Source: Ruminococcus sp. UBA4385 (GTDB lineage Bacteria > Bacillota_A > Clostridia > Oscillospirales > Ruminococcaceae). Taken from it: a DNA stretch of 47,657 bases. Made by a program: the position numbers and the translations under genes. The DNA lies in assembly GCA_002391065.1 (NCBI GenBank), contig DGRP01000088.1:1-47657 (forward strand). Direction: 5' to 3'. Below, one piece after another: positions 1 through 8,131 of this stretch (position 1 is the first letter of the stretch; each line of letters opens with the position of its first letter). The notes beneath the pieces were generated by a model. That model had not been told where the DNA came from, ran no database searches, and saw only the letters and a program-made list of their open reading frames with translations.

Positions 1-991
1 AGATATTTACCATTCTGTTGAGCTTCTCATCGGAGGTCTCAACATGGTACTGTGCAAGCAGAGCGTTCCATGAAGCCTTGAGGTCTTCAAGAGCCTTGTC
101 AGCCTTCTCGGCAGTGTTCATAGCCTCGATCATCTCATAAGCCTTTGACTTGTTCATAGAGCCGTCAGCGTTCCACTTGTTCTCGCCGTTCTCAACATAA
201 CCGAGAACGAACACAAGTGCCTTCTCCTCGCCTGCTGCGAGAGTAACATTCACGCAGTGCGAAGCCACAGGCGACCAGCCGTCAGCAACGGAGTTGGAGG
301 GCTTGCCCTCGAAAACAGTTGCAGGATTAGCAAAGCCGTTGTAAACGCTTCCCATGAAGCTCTCTCTGTCGGTATCGAAGCCTTCGATATCAGTGTTTAC
401 GGTGTAGAATGCGAAGTGATCTCTTCTCTCCTTATACTCTGTCTTGTGGAAGATAGTGGAGCCTTCGATCTCAACCTCACCTGTGTTGAAGTTTCTCTGG
501 AAGTTCTCTCCGTCGTCCTGTGCGTTCCAGAGGCACCACTCGAGGAAGGAGAAGAGCTTAAAGGTCTTGGGCTTGTCCGAGGTGTTTTTAAGAACTACCT
601 TCTGGACCTCACCGTTATAGTTCTGAGGAACAAAGAAGGAAACCTCAGCCTCAAGGCCGTTCTTCGAGCCCTTGATAATTGTGTAGCCCATACCGTGACG
701 GCAGGAATAGCTGTCAAGCTCTGTTTTTACAGGGCTCCAGCCGGGGTTCCAGACTGTACCCTCATCGTTGATATAGAAGTATCTTCCGCCCATATCAACA
801 GGAACATTGTTGTAACGGTATCTGGTAATTCTTCTGAGTCTTGCGTCCTTAAAGAAGCTGTAGCCTCCTGCTGTATTGGAGATCAGCGAGAAAAACTCCT
901 GAGTTCCGAGGTAGTTTATCCACGGATAGGGAGTTCTGGGGTTTGTGATGACATATTCCTTATTGGCGTCATCGAAAAAACCAAACTTCAT
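1..991 (-). CDS. Cellobiose phosphorylase (GH94), 3' part cut by window edge
   Basis: Cytosolic enzyme that splits cellobiose with phosphate into glucose 1-phosphate and glucose, saving one ATP per disaccharide. Reading the minus strand from ATG at 991 gives about 330 N-terminal residues beginning [20 protein letters not shown], followed by [24 protein letters not shown] and [10 protein letters not shown], which are hallmarks of the GH94 N-terminal beta-sandwich as I recall it from Ruminococcus and Clostridium cellobiose phosphorylases. Later [19 protein letters not shown] and [11 protein letters not shown] also fit. The catalytic (alpha/alpha)6 barrel lies beyond the window. The RBS GAAAGGTGG precedes the ATG. 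It lies 77 bases downstream of the mutarotase-like gene and probably shares its promoter. No signal peptide. A cellodextrin or other GH94 specificity cannot be excluded from this part. Confidence 0.9.
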   Translation of the reverse strand, partial: MKFGFFDDANKEYVITNPRTPYPWINYLGTQEFFSLISNTAGGYSFFKDARLRRITRYRYNNVPVDMGGRYFYINDEGTVWNPGWSPVKTELDSYSCRHGMGYTIIKGSKNGLEAEVSFFVPQNYNGEVQKVVLKNTSDKPKTFKLFSFLEWCLWNAQDDGENFQRNFNTGEVEIEGSTIFHKTEYKERRDHFAFYTVNTDIEGFDTDRESFMGSVYNGFANPATVFEGKPSNSVADGWSPVASHCVNVTLAAGEEKALVFVLGYVENGENKWNADGSMNKSKAYEMIEAMNTAEKADKALEDLKASWNALLAQYHVETSDEKLNRMVNI

Positions 992-1068
992 AGTTTTTAC
1001 CACCTTTCGTAATGTACAAGCTGCAGAGCACCGCAGCCTGCATATATATTAAGCCGAAGCCTAATTAC

Positions 1069-2091
1069 TTAGTAAGTTTCGCCCTTTGCGAGAACAAAGA
1101 ACCTCTGCCAGCACTTATAGGTCTGGCCGTTTGTAAGCTCTGTGTAGCCCGATACATCACGGCTCAAAGACAGATTCGGAGCATCTATCATCGCTGTCAT
1201 CGGCTCGGGGCAGAAATAGCCGTTAAAGCCCCTGTCGTTCCACATATTCCAGAACTTGAATTCCTTCGACACCTCGTTGCATACACGAAGCCCCGTCACA
1301 AGGTCTGAAACAACAGCGCCGTAGAAATCCTTGCCGTCGAGCTTGTTCATCTCAGCGGTGTACATATCGTTCGATATATCACAAAGTACAGGGGGCTTTG
1401 TGCCCTCTTTATATTCCTTGTCGTAATCATTCAGAGGCAGAAGCTTTTCGGTCGGCAGACATCTGTCATCAAGCTCGCATCTCTCGCCTATCGGCACCGA
1501 CAGTCTCAGCGACTCCTCCTTGCCGTCATCACTCATAGGCGAATTCATGCAGGTGTGCGTGCATATCGACACAGGCAGAGCCTTATCACTGTTGCTTGTC
1601 AGATATATCTCCTGAAGCAGCCCCTTATCCGAAAGCGTAAACGTATAGCTTATCTTGAAATCAACAGGGAAGTACTGATACATCTCATCTCTCTTGTCAA
1701 ATGTATATGACGTTACCAGTACGCACCTGTTGTCCTCTGTGGAGTAGCACTCTATCTCGTGCTCTCTCTTATGCACCCAGCCGTGAATGAAATTGCCGAG
1801 CGCTGTCTCATTTATCGGGAGCTGATACTCCGCATCTGATGTTCTGAGCACTCCTTTATTGAATCTGTTCGGCAGATACAGTGTCGGCAGACCCCATATC
1901 TCTCTTGCTTCATTTATTTTATCGGCCGTGCAGTCGTCACTATAGCGAAAGACCTCGACCCTGTTCTCCTCGTCTCTGAGTCTCAGCACCGAAGAGCCCA
2001 TAGTATTTGCAATAACACAGACATACTTTCCCGACATCATTCTGACGCAGGGTATGCCCTTGAACTGATAGTTCAGCTCAATTTTGTTCAA
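1069..2091 (-). CDS. Aldose 1-epimerase (galactose mutarotase) family protein
   Basis: Predicted to interconvert alpha and beta anomers of hexoses, which would feed the cellobiose phosphorylase encoded just downstream. The protein is all-beta in appearance, about 340 residues, with the family-like HGWVHKREHEI segment (first histidine), a CTHTCMNSPM segment where mutarotases carry the second catalytic histidine, and a late FCPEPMTAMIDAPN segment resembling the E-P-M-T region of bacterial homologues. No signal peptide. Two starts are possible: GTG at 2100 has its only SD (GGGA) touching it, whereas TTG at 2091 has AGGGAGTGG five bases upstream, so I prefer TTG. It is the first gene after a good promoter at 2147-2175. 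The family is divergent, so the sugar is uncertain. Confidence 0.75.
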   Translation of the reverse strand: MNKIELNYQFKGIPCVRMMSGKYVCVIANTMGSSVLRLRDEENRVEVFRYSDDCTADKINEAREIWGLPTLYLPNRFNKGVLRTSDAEYQLPINETALGNFIHGWVHKREHEIECYSTEDNRCVLVTSYTFDKRDEMYQYFPVDFKISYTFTLSDKGLLQEIYLTSNSDKALPVSICTHTCMNSPMSDDGKEESLRLSVPIGERCELDDRCLPTEKLLPLNDYDKEYKEGTKPPVLCDISNDMYTAEMNKLDGKDFYGAVVSDLVTGLRVCNEVSKEFKFWNMWNDRGFNGYFCPEPMTAMIDAPNLSLSRDVSGYTELTNGQTYKCWQRFFVLAKGETY

Positions 2092-2146
2092 AAGTACCAC
2101 TCCCTGAGATAACTTAAACGATTAAGATATCGAATTATATACAACT

Positions 2147-2175
2147 ATTATAACACACCTCTGAGCTTTTGTCTA
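2147..2175 (-). promoter_or_regulatory. Sigma-A type promoter for epimerase-cellobiose phosphorylase operon
   Basis: Minus strand shows TAGACA, 17 bases, TATAAT, ending about 50 bases upstream of the mutarotase-like start. No operator or catabolite-repression site was recognised nearby. Confidence 0.75.
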
Positions 2176-2330
2176 GTGAATTTGCCGTTTCAGAGTATAG
2201 AAATTTTTTTAGATTTTTGTGTACTTTTTACCAAAACAAAAATGAATAAAATGCTTTTGGGTGTCAATAATAAGAGCACAACGCCGATATCGGCTTGACA
2301 TACACATCAAAATGCAAAGGAGGAATACCG

Positions 2331-2543
2331 ATGCTGGACAGGATAGCACTTATCCTACTGATAATCGGAGGACTCAACTGGGGACTCATCGGACTGTTCA
2401 AGTTCGACCTTGTGGCCTTCATTTTCGGAGGTCAGGGAGCACTTCTCGCAAGACTGATCTACACTCTTGTAGCAGTATCTGCGGTATGGTGTATCTCGCT
2501 TTTATTCAGAGAGCGTGAGGTTAAGCTCAGCACAGGAATGTAG
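2331..2543 (+). CDS. DUF378 family small membrane protein
   Basis: A 70-residue protein with two hydrophobic helices. It starts MLDRIALILLIIGGLNWGLI and continues GLFKFDLVAFIFG; the GGLNWGLIG stretch is the signature of DUF378 (YuzA-like) proteins, whose function is unknown. ATG at 2331 was chosen because AAAGGAGGAA lies six bases upstream; the frame is open further upstream but without an RBS. A 12-base perfect palindrome, GCCGATATCGGC (2283-2294), sits in the 5' leader. The gene stands alone; a structured 3' region follows it. Confidence 0.85.
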   Translation: MLDRIALILLIIGGLNWGLIGLFKFDLVAFIFGGQGALLARLIYTLVAVSAVWCISLLFREREVKLSTGM

Positions 2544-2700
2544 CAAGGAAATCTGAAGGGAGCCTGTTTTCATGTAACGGGCTCGGGAAAACGGGTTTGC
2601 TTAGTCTGTGAAGAGAACAGACTTCCTTCCGATATTCGTGAAAATTCCCTCAGCAAAGCTCCGATGGACTGTTTCGGGTTCATCGGGGCTTTGATCTTGC
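2544..2700 (+). ncRNA. Candidate structured RNA or structured 3' UTR after DUF378 gene
   Basis: Three compact stem-loops follow one another: GAGCCTGTT/AACGGGCTC (2560-2584, one wobble), AGTCTGT/ACAGACT (2603-2623, perfect) enclosed by GGGAA/TTCCC (2585-2589 with 2645-2649), and AAAGCTCCGATG/CATCGGGGCTTT (2655-2692, one wobble). The last could act as a terminator but lacks a clear T-run. I do not recognise a known family; no independent promoter was seen, so it may simply be the 3' UTR. Confidence 0.3.
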
Positions 2701-2826
2701 ATATCAATATTTTAATATTTAAGAGAATAAAAACCGATATGACCACGTTTTCGGCTAAAAAACAAAACTAAAATTGTGCAAATCACCGAAATATTTTTCA
2801 AAATTTTCCAATACTCCTGATTTCAC

Positions 2827-2855
2827 TTGACTAAACTTCCGAAAAGTTATATAAT
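2827..2855 (+). promoter_or_regulatory. Strong sigma-A promoter facing a gene-free region
   Basis: TTGACT, 17 bases, TATAAT on the plus strand; predicted transcription start near 2862. No protein-coding gene follows for over 1 kb on this strand, so its product is probably a non-coding RNA. Confidence 0.7.
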
Positions 2856-2861
2856 GATTAT

Positions 2862-2973
2862 GGTGTTAATACGTTTTAGATATTAGCATCCGTTTTGTTG
2901 TCTCCTTTCTTTTGTTCTACACATAGTTTTTTTATTTCATTTCCCGCCGAGCACCGTTGCTCGGTATTTTTTT
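2862..2973 (+). ncRNA. Putative ~110-nt small RNA
   Basis: The interval runs from the predicted start of the promoter at 2827-2855 to an intrinsic terminator at 2947-2973. The body is pyrimidine-rich (several runs of T and C around 2890-2942) and contains no start codon with an RBS and no plausible small protein. Function and family are unknown; the call rests only on the promoter-terminator pairing. Confidence 0.4.
2947..2973 (+). terminator. Intrinsic terminator of the putative small RNA
   Basis: CCGAGCA, loop CCGT, TGCTCGG, then TATTTTTTT. Perfect 7-bp stem with a seven-T run on the plus strand. Confidence 0.75.
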
Positions 2974-2974
2974 G

Positions 2975-3270
2975 GCAGGGAAAACCCTGCAGTGCTCGCC
3001 GCACGGCTAATACGCGACGTTCTTTTGCTTTGGCTTCTCTTACCTTGACCGCAGAGATAGAGAGTGCGGAGCTTAGCCTCGTCAGGTCTGGACATTACGT
3101 CCAGACAGCCTCGGCTGGATTAGGGGGGGATAGGGCTTCGCCCTATGTACCCACTGGGGCTACGCCCCAGTCCCCGATGATTTATCAGAGCTGGGTGATA
3201 ATCACAGCCGTCCGCAGGACAGAGGGTCGCAGGGGCAACGCCCCCGTTCCCACCACCGCCCGAGGCGGTG
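2975..3270. repeat. Array of short GC-rich hairpins with 3-5 nt loops
   Basis: At least six independent inverted repeats lie within 300 bases: GCAGGG/CCCTGC (2975-2990), GTCTGGAC/GTCCAGAC (3086-3106), ATAGGGC/GCCCTAT with loop TTC (3130-3146), ACTGGGGC/GCCCCAGT with loop TAC (3153-3171), GGGGC/GCCCC with loop AAC (3232-3244) and CACCGCC/GGCGGTG with loop CGA (3254-3270). The composition is much richer in G+C than the A+T-rich sequence on its left. All plus-strand open frames crossing it run straight through terminators and have no protein character, so I treat it as non-coding. It could be an interspersed repeat cluster or part of a longer structured RNA. Confidence 0.6.
3063..3078 (+). repeat. 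Interspersed repeat copy A (AGTGCGGAGCTTAGCC)
   Basis: A 16-base word that recurs with one mismatch at 18462-18477 (AGTGCGGAGATTAGCC), also intergenic and also followed by a CAG(G)TCT sequence and an inverted repeat. Confidence 0.5.
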
Positions 3271-3335
3271 ACGAGCGTAGCCGAGGAACACGCCGAGGGC
3301 TGATTCTGCACTATTTTGAGTTTATCGGCATAATG

Positions 3336-3366
3336 AACCTCCACGTTTTTTTGCGTGGAGGTTTTT
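3336..3366 (+). terminator. Intrinsic terminator, plus strand
   Basis: AACCTCCACG, T-rich loop, CGTGGAGGTT, then a T-run. Perfect 10-bp stem. Nothing coding on the plus strand leads into it, so it would end transcripts that cross the hairpin array; the T-run is absent in the other orientation. Confidence 0.75.
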
Positions 3367-3369
3367 GTT

Positions 3370-3510
3370 TCAGCTCTCATATTCGTCCTTGACTGTGCTT
3401 ATCTTCCAGCTTCCGTTTTCCAGCACGCAGGACACTGTCGCTGTACATTTTGTTTTTCCGTTCAGTATGGTGTAGGGTTCTTCAAATGTGCATGAGGTCT
3501 CGTCTGTCAC
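3370..3510 (-). pseudogene. Orphan C-terminal fragment of a destroyed gene
   Basis: Minus-strand frame ending at TGA 3370-3372 encodes about 46 residues with clear protein character, including SCTFEEPYTILNGKTKC, TATVSCVLENGSWKIS and TVKDEYES at the end. This resembles the last strands of a lipoprotein or NTF2/DUF4878-like secreted domain (the NGSWKI type ending); that resemblance is an impression. In frame upstream there is a TGA at 3517-3519 and no RBS before the GTG at 3510, and the neighbour's terminator begins at 3521. The 5' part of the gene is therefore missing, apparently replaced by the acidic-protein unit. Confidence 0.55.
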
Positions 3511-3520
3511 ACTTTTTCAC

Positions 3521-3551
3521 AAAAAAACACCCGAGCCGTAAAGCTCGGGTG
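3521..3551 (-). terminator. Intrinsic terminator of the acidic small protein gene
   Basis: CACCCGAGC/GCTCGGGTG 9-bp perfect stem; on the minus strand it is followed by seven T. Confidence 0.85.
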
Positions 3552-3566
3552 ATAAGGGTCACGAAA

Positions 3567-3833
3567 TTATTCGTCGATCTCCTCAACTGCGTCCTCAACC
3601 TTGTCAAGAGCCTCTTCAGCGCTCTCGGCAGCATCTTCAGCTGTCTCTTCTACTGCCTCAGCAGCCTCTTCAGCTGTATCCTCAGTATCGCAAGCTACGC
3701 ACTCATCGAAATCGTCATCGAGATCCTCATAATCATAATTATCAAGCTCTCTCTTCTTCTTGAGAGCATAAACAGCAGCAGCACCTGCACCAACTACGCC
3801 AACGGCTGCAGCAACCTTAAGAACTTTTCCCAT
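3567..3833 (-). CDS. Small acidic membrane-anchored protein
   Basis: An 88-residue protein starting MGKVLKVAAAVGVVGAGAAA, an Ala/Gly/Val-rich hydrophobic helix, followed by a KKKRE positive stretch, then a highly acidic tail (YDYEDLDDDFDE) and a region of Ala/Glu heptad-like repeats (EEAAEAVEET, EDAAESAEEA, KVEDAVEEI) likely to form an amphipathic helix. Architecture resembles YtxH-type general stress proteins, but I cannot assign a family. ATG at 3833 has AAGGAGTG seven bases upstream. It is a single-gene unit with its own promoter (3890-3918) and terminator (3521-3551). Confidence 0.75.
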   Translation of the reverse strand: MGKVLKVAAAVGVVGAGAAAVYALKKKRELDNYDYEDLDDDFDECVACDTEDTAEEAAEAVEETAEDAAESAEEALDKVEDAVEEIDE

Positions 3834-3889
3834 TGTGAAACACTCCTTTACAATTTTTACACCCTGAATCACTATCAAGATTGTAACTA

Positions 3890-3918
3890 ATTATAACACA
3901 TTTATATAAAAAAATCAA
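3890..3918 (-). promoter_or_regulatory. Promoter of the acidic small protein gene
   Basis: Minus strand TTGATT, 17 bases, TATAAT, about 55 bases upstream of the start codon. Confidence 0.7.
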
Positions 3919-4000
3919 GTCTGACAGCAGGTTTTTCACAACATTTATACAAACTGCACAAATAACTATCACATAATTTGACAGGAAAACGTTTGCGCTC

Positions 4001-6565
4001 CTACTTGCTGTCTTTTTTAGTCGCTGTTGTCTTAGGTGTACTCTTGACAGTAACGCCCTTTGCAGTAAAATCACCGCCGTAGGTCACGCCCTCATAGGTG
4101 CGGTAGGCCCTTACTGTGAAATAGTATGCTCCGCCCTCTTTAAGACCTGTTTTTGTGAACGTGGTGGTCTTGTTGTTGACTGTTGCAAGCTTTACCCACT
4201 TGCTTGTTTTCGTCTTGTAGAACACCGCATAGCTGGTAGCGCCCTTGACCTTGTTCCAGTTGAGAGTCACGGTCTTTGCCTTTGCAGACTTCGCAGTGAA
4301 GCTGACCTTAGCAGGCTTTGTTGATGTTCTGAAATTTCTGAAGTTGGGAGACATCACCTTTCCTGACGCTGTATTCTTAACAGCCCTTGCCGTAAAAGCG
4401 TATGCCTCGCCTGCATTCAGACCGTTTACAACCATTGTGTTTGTGTTCGTAGCCTTGTAGTATTCCCAGCGTCTGAGGCTCTTGTTATACACATATACAG
4501 CATAGGAGCTCGCACCGCTTACCTTATTCCAGCTGAGCTTTACCGAATTTGCCGAGTTTACAAGTGCTTTCATACCGTTTACATCATCAAGGGTGATGCA
4601 CTGCTTGTACCTGTCGGTATAGTTCATATTGCATATTGAGCAGGTGTGTACGGTTTTTCCCTGTGAGCTGTAGGTCGGCTGCTGTACTGATGCCGTAAAT
4701 CTATGACCTATAGGAGTATAAAGTGCCGAGCAGTATTGCAAACCGCAGTCCCTGCAGACAGATACCGAACAGCCTGCTGATGTGCAGCCCGGAGATTTTG
4801 TTGACTGTCTCATGAAGCTGTGCTCATGCACATTCTCAGGGATAAAGCAGGAAACGCTGCCTGTCTCGTCGGTGGTCAGAGAGCCTTTATCGGAGGCATT
4901 TCCCTTGACCAGTGTTACCTCAGAGCCTGTGTTCAGAGAAATATCATTACCTGAGTTTTCAAAGAAGCTGTTTTTTTCAACCGCCTTTACAGAAGAGCCG
5001 TCATTAATGCTTATTGCATCGGCTGTCTGTGCGGAAAGGATATTACCGCTGACAGTCTCGCAGCGGGTATCCCCGAGGACAATGCCGTCTGTGCATGAAA
5101 TAACAGTATTTTCGTTCAGCCTTGCGCTCTCACATTCAAGAAGGACTATACCCGAATACTGCGAGGTGCTGACCTTGTTGCCGCTGACGGAAGCTCTCAC
5201 TGTGCTGTAAAGCGAGATACCCGAACCGCAGTTTATAACGGTATTATCATTAACATTGCTGTCAGTTCCGCCCTGCACGCTGATACCCTCATTGCAGGAA
5301 TACACGGTGTTTCCTGTGATCTCCGTATCCGACCTGTCAGAGAGAATACCGCTGCTTGCTGCGCCCCTGACGGTGTTTGCGTATATCCTGGCTTTTGCGC
5401 CGTTATATACTTTTATTCCGCAGTTCATATCACTGTCAGTGCCTGTGTATGAGCCGACATAAAGAATATTGTTATAAATCTCAACATCGGTGCTGTTCAT
5501 GGTCTTGATAAGGCCTGTGTCTCTGTCTTTGTTGTTTGAGACAGAGATAGCATTCATCTTGTAAAGCTCCATGCAGTTTATGCCGAACTGATAGATGTTT
5601 TTCATTGTATTTGTGCTTACTTTTAAGGCAGAGCTGTCCGAGTAGTTATCATGGATACTGCCTGTTACGTTCTGCGCAAGAAGCAGTGTAGGAGTGCCTG
5701 CCGCAACATTTCCCGAGAACTCAAAATCCTTGAAGGCAGTAGCATTGCAGCCGCAGTAATAGCAGTTATTGAAGACGTTATTCGTTATTTTTATATTCTT
5801 TGCTACATAGCCTTCAACAACATGGTGAGTACCAACTCCCGAGGTACAGCCGTCAAAGGTGCAGTCTGAGACTGTTACGTTATTCATAGTACGGCCGTAG
5901 AGAAAATCGAAGTCAATATGCAGAGCCTCAGAAGCCCAATATGAGGTAGCGCTGGTCTGCGCACGGTACTCTTCGAGAGTGCCTGTAAACCTTCTGAAGC
6001 CCGAGAAGCTGCAGGCGCTGACATTCAGATTCTGTATTCCGTCGAGAAGGATCGCATGAGTGCCGCAGAAGCTTGTAAAATCAACCTCATTTATATCCAG
6101 ACCCGAAATATCACGAAGCGACATAAGACCTCTGGCGGTTTTGCCGTCACGGACATTTCCGTTTATTTTTCCTCCTCTGAATATTATACTATGCTGACTT
6201 GAGCTTGTGAAAATATATGTGGAGGGTGTATCCGCAGAGCGAATTATCTCAGCGCCTTCCTCAAGCTCAACTATCGTATTTGAGTATATTTTCAGGCTTC
6301 TGGCGCTTTGACCCTCAGGTGCGCAGACATAATAGCGCCCCTTAGGGAACACAACCTTCACCTTATTGTCCGCACTCAGGCTTAACGCTGTGTTCAGAGC
6401 CTTCTGTACGGCTATGGTATCATCTGTATTGTCTGTTCCGTCTGCTCCGTAATTGAGAATGTTCACTGTTGTGACCTTGGAATCTGCCGCCGAAACTGAT
6501 AAAGACGGAAATACTGTCATCATCAGCAGGAGCATCAGAAGCATCGGAACTGTTTTCCTGTGCAT
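4001..6565 (-). CDS. Secreted right-handed beta-helix protein with Cys/His domain and two FN3 domains
   Basis: 854 residues. Residues 1-27 form a signal peptide (poly-Leu/Met core, cut after SVSAA). About residues 33-575 are a pectate-lyase-like right-handed beta-helix: the FPKGRYYV entry seen in such proteins, then many repeats of the N-x-V/I-x-x-C type typical of NosD/parallel-helix proteins. Around 579-664 there is a small domain with paired CxxC motifs (CRDCG, CSICN) and His residues that may bind metal or form disulfides. Two fibronectin type III domains follow (about 665-749 and 750-840), then a Lys/Thr-rich tail. No dockerin or sortase motif. It may bind or cleave an acidic polysaccharide such as pectin, but no catalytic residues can be assigned. 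It lies last in the murC-lexA direction, 53 bases after the GH43 gene; its RBS is weak. Confidence 0.8.
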   Translation of the reverse strand: MHRKTVPMLLMLLLMMTVFPSLSVSAADSKVTTVNILNYGADGTDNTDDTIAVQKALNTALSLSADNKVKVVFPKGRYYVCAPEGQSARSLKIYSNTIVELEEGAEIIRSADTPSTYIFTSSSQHSIIFRGGKINGNVRDGKTARGLMSLRDISGLDINEVDFTSFCGTHAILLDGIQNLNVSACSFSGFRRFTGTLEEYRAQTSATSYWASEALHIDFDFLYGRTMNNVTVSDCTFDGCTSGVGTHHVVEGYVAKNIKITNNVFNNCYYCGCNATAFKDFEFSGNVAAGTPTLLLAQNVTGSIHDNYSDSSALKVSTNTMKNIYQFGINCMELYKMNAISVSNNKDRDTGLIKTMNSTDVEIYNNILYVGSYTGTDSDMNCGIKVYNGAKARIYANTVRGAASSGILSDRSDTEITGNTVYSCNEGISVQGGTDSNVNDNTVINCGSGISLYSTVRASVSGNKVSTSQYSGIVLLECESARLNENTVISCTDGIVLGDTRCETVSGNILSAQTADAISINDGSSVKAVEKNSFFENSGNDISLNTGSEVTLVKGNASDKGSLTTDETGSVSCFIPENVHEHSFMRQSTKSPGCTSAGCSVSVCRDCGLQYCSALYTPIGHRFTASVQQPTYSSQGKTVHTCSICNMNYTDRYKQCITLDDVNGMKALVNSANSVKLSWNKVSGASSYAVYVYNKSLRRWEYYKATNTNTMVVNGLNAGEAYAFTARAVKNTASGKVMSPNFRNFRTSTKPAKVSFTAKSAKAKTVTLNWNKVKGATSYAVFYKTKTSKWVKLATVNNKTTTFTKTGLKEGGAYYFTVRAYRTYEGVTYGGDFTAKGVTVKSTPKTTATKKDSK

Positions 6566-6618
6566 TGTATTTTATCAACCCTTATAATGTTATTTTGAGA
6601 ATGTATTTGTATATCGCA

Positions 6619-8112
6619 TCAGAAGCTGATGTCAAGTAGCCTCAGCTCTCCGCTTCCCTTGAAACGCAGATACAAGGCCTGCTTTCCGTCCTTGAAGCCG
6701 ACATCTGTGCTTATTTTTTCAAAGCCGTTTGTCTTTGAAACATTGAACGTGCCCAGCACTTCGCCGTCAGGCTCATGGCTGACGCTTATCTCGCCCTCTG
6801 CCTTTGAGTCAACAGTGAGGGAAAGCTTTTTATTGTTCTTGAAATCAAAATACTTGAAGCCAATAAGCGTGCCGTCAGAGATCTCATCTATATAGCGAAG
6901 TGTCTCGCCGTTATATTCGCCGTGGTTTACGTTCGGGAAGTGCTCTTCAAGCTTTTTGTTCGTTCCGTGAGGCATATGTCCGTTTGTGATATTGCAGGCA
7001 ATAACCGCAGGATAAGCACCCTCAGCTTTAAGAGGGCCGCCGTTGAGGCCGCAGGAGGTGATCTCCGCCTGAGCGATAGAGCCGTCGGGGGCTATAGTGA
7101 TTTCCTCGGCGCAGCCCTGTCTGCTGTAATCGGACTTGTGTGTCAGCCTGTGATAGAAAACATACCACTTGCCGTTTATCTGCTCAATGCTTCCGTGAGT
7201 TGTACCCGTCATGTTGAGCCTGTCCTCGGGCTTTCTGCCGTTAAGGCCTACATCGCCGTTTGAGACGATAGTTCCGCCGAACTTAAAGTCTCTGTCGGGC
7301 TTGTCGCTGACAGCATAGCAAAGCTCGTGATTCTGCTGAGAGGAATAGATGAAATAGTATCTCTCCCCGACCTTCCTGATAGAGCTTGCTTCAAAGAAGG
7401 GGTGCTCCTCAAAGTCGGTGCCCATTACCTTGTAGGGAATGATGTGACGGGGCTTTTCCCTGATGGTAAGCATATCGTCCTCAAGCGCAGCGCAAACAGG
7501 ACCCATAACGCTGTCCTTTTCGCACATTTCAAGTATTTCCTCGGGCTTTTTATTGAACATCGAGCACTCGGTATCAACGAACCACTTGCTCTCCATAGCG
7601 CCCTCACGCTCTTCAAAGTCATACTGAGTGCCGTAGTAAACTCTTATCACTCCGTTGTCATTGATGACACCGGGGTCAAAGCAGACATAGTCAAGCATAG
7701 GAGAGCCGTCTTTGTTTCTTACATGGCCTAAGAACTCAAACTTACCTGCGGGGCTGTCGCTGACTGCAACGCTTATAGGACCGTAATATCCGCCTACACC
7801 GTCCTTGCCCGACATAGCATAGTAGAGGTAGTATCTGCCGTCATTTCCCCGAACCACATCGGGAGCGTACATATAAGCTCTGTTCTTGTAGTCGGGATCC
7901 TGCTCTGCCTTGTAGATAACGCCCTCGTATCTCCAGTCTGTGAGGTCATCAACAGGTGCCGAGTAGGTTACATAATCAAGCATACAGAAGGTTTCTCCGC
8001 CTTCTTTATCGTGAGAGCCGTAAATATAAACTCTGTCCCCGAAAACGTGGGGCTCTCCGTCGGGTACATATTCGCTGATGGGAAGATATGGATTAAAAGC
8101 CTGCTTGCTCAT
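6619..8112 (-). CDS. Intracellular glycoside hydrolase family 43 enzyme with CBM6-like C-terminus
   Basis: 497 residues, no signal peptide, so it acts on imported oligosaccharides (xylan or arabinan side chains are the usual GH43 substrates). The five-bladed propeller is recognisable: general base Asp18 in YVPDGEPHVFG, the pKa-modulating Asp85 in MYAPDVVRG, general acid Glu241 in PFFEASSIRK and the central His306 in TTHGSIE. Residues from about 370 to 497 form a beta-sandwich resembling CBM6/CBM36 (YIDEISDGTLIGFKYFDF). ATG at 8112 has GGAGG upstream. It lies only 19 bases after the zinc-ribbon gene and so probably shares its transcript. Substrate specificity cannot be read from sequence alone. 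Confidence 0.88.
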   Translation of the reverse strand: MSKQAFNPYLPISEYVPDGEPHVFGDRVYIYGSHDKEGGETFCMLDYVTYSAPVDDLTDWRYEGVIYKAEQDPDYKNRAYMYAPDVVRGNDGRYYLYYAMSGKDGVGGYYGPISVAVSDSPAGKFEFLGHVRNKDGSPMLDYVCFDPGVINDNGVIRVYYGTQYDFEEREGAMESKWFVDTECSMFNKKPEEILEMCEKDSVMGPVCAALEDDMLTIREKPRHIIPYKVMGTDFEEHPFFEASSIRKVGERYYFIYSSQQNHELCYAVSDKPDRDFKFGGTIVSNGDVGLNGRKPEDRLNMTGTTHGSIEQINGKWYVFYHRLTHKSDYSRQGCAEEITIAPDGSIAQAEITSCGLNGGPLKAEGAYPAVIACNITNGHMPHGTNKKLEEHFPNVNHGEYNGETLRYIDEISDGTLIGFKYFDFKNNKKLSLTVDSKAEGEISVSHEPDGEVLGTFNVSKTNGFEKISTDVGFKDGKQALYLRFKGSGELRLLDISF

Positions 8113-8131
8113 AAAAATGTCCTCCGTAAAT

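Noticed and set aside
2288..2294. TTGACA-like word at 2294-2299 as DUF378 promoter
   Set aside because: It lies too close to the RBS at 2317-2326 to leave room for a -10 element and a leader.
2975..3270. CRISPR array
   Set aside because: The repeats are different palindromes of different lengths without regular spacing or a common repeat sequence, and no cas genes are present.
2895..3392. 165-codon plus-strand frame across the hairpin array
   Set aside because: It runs through two intrinsic terminators and the hairpin repeats, has no RBS and no protein-like composition.
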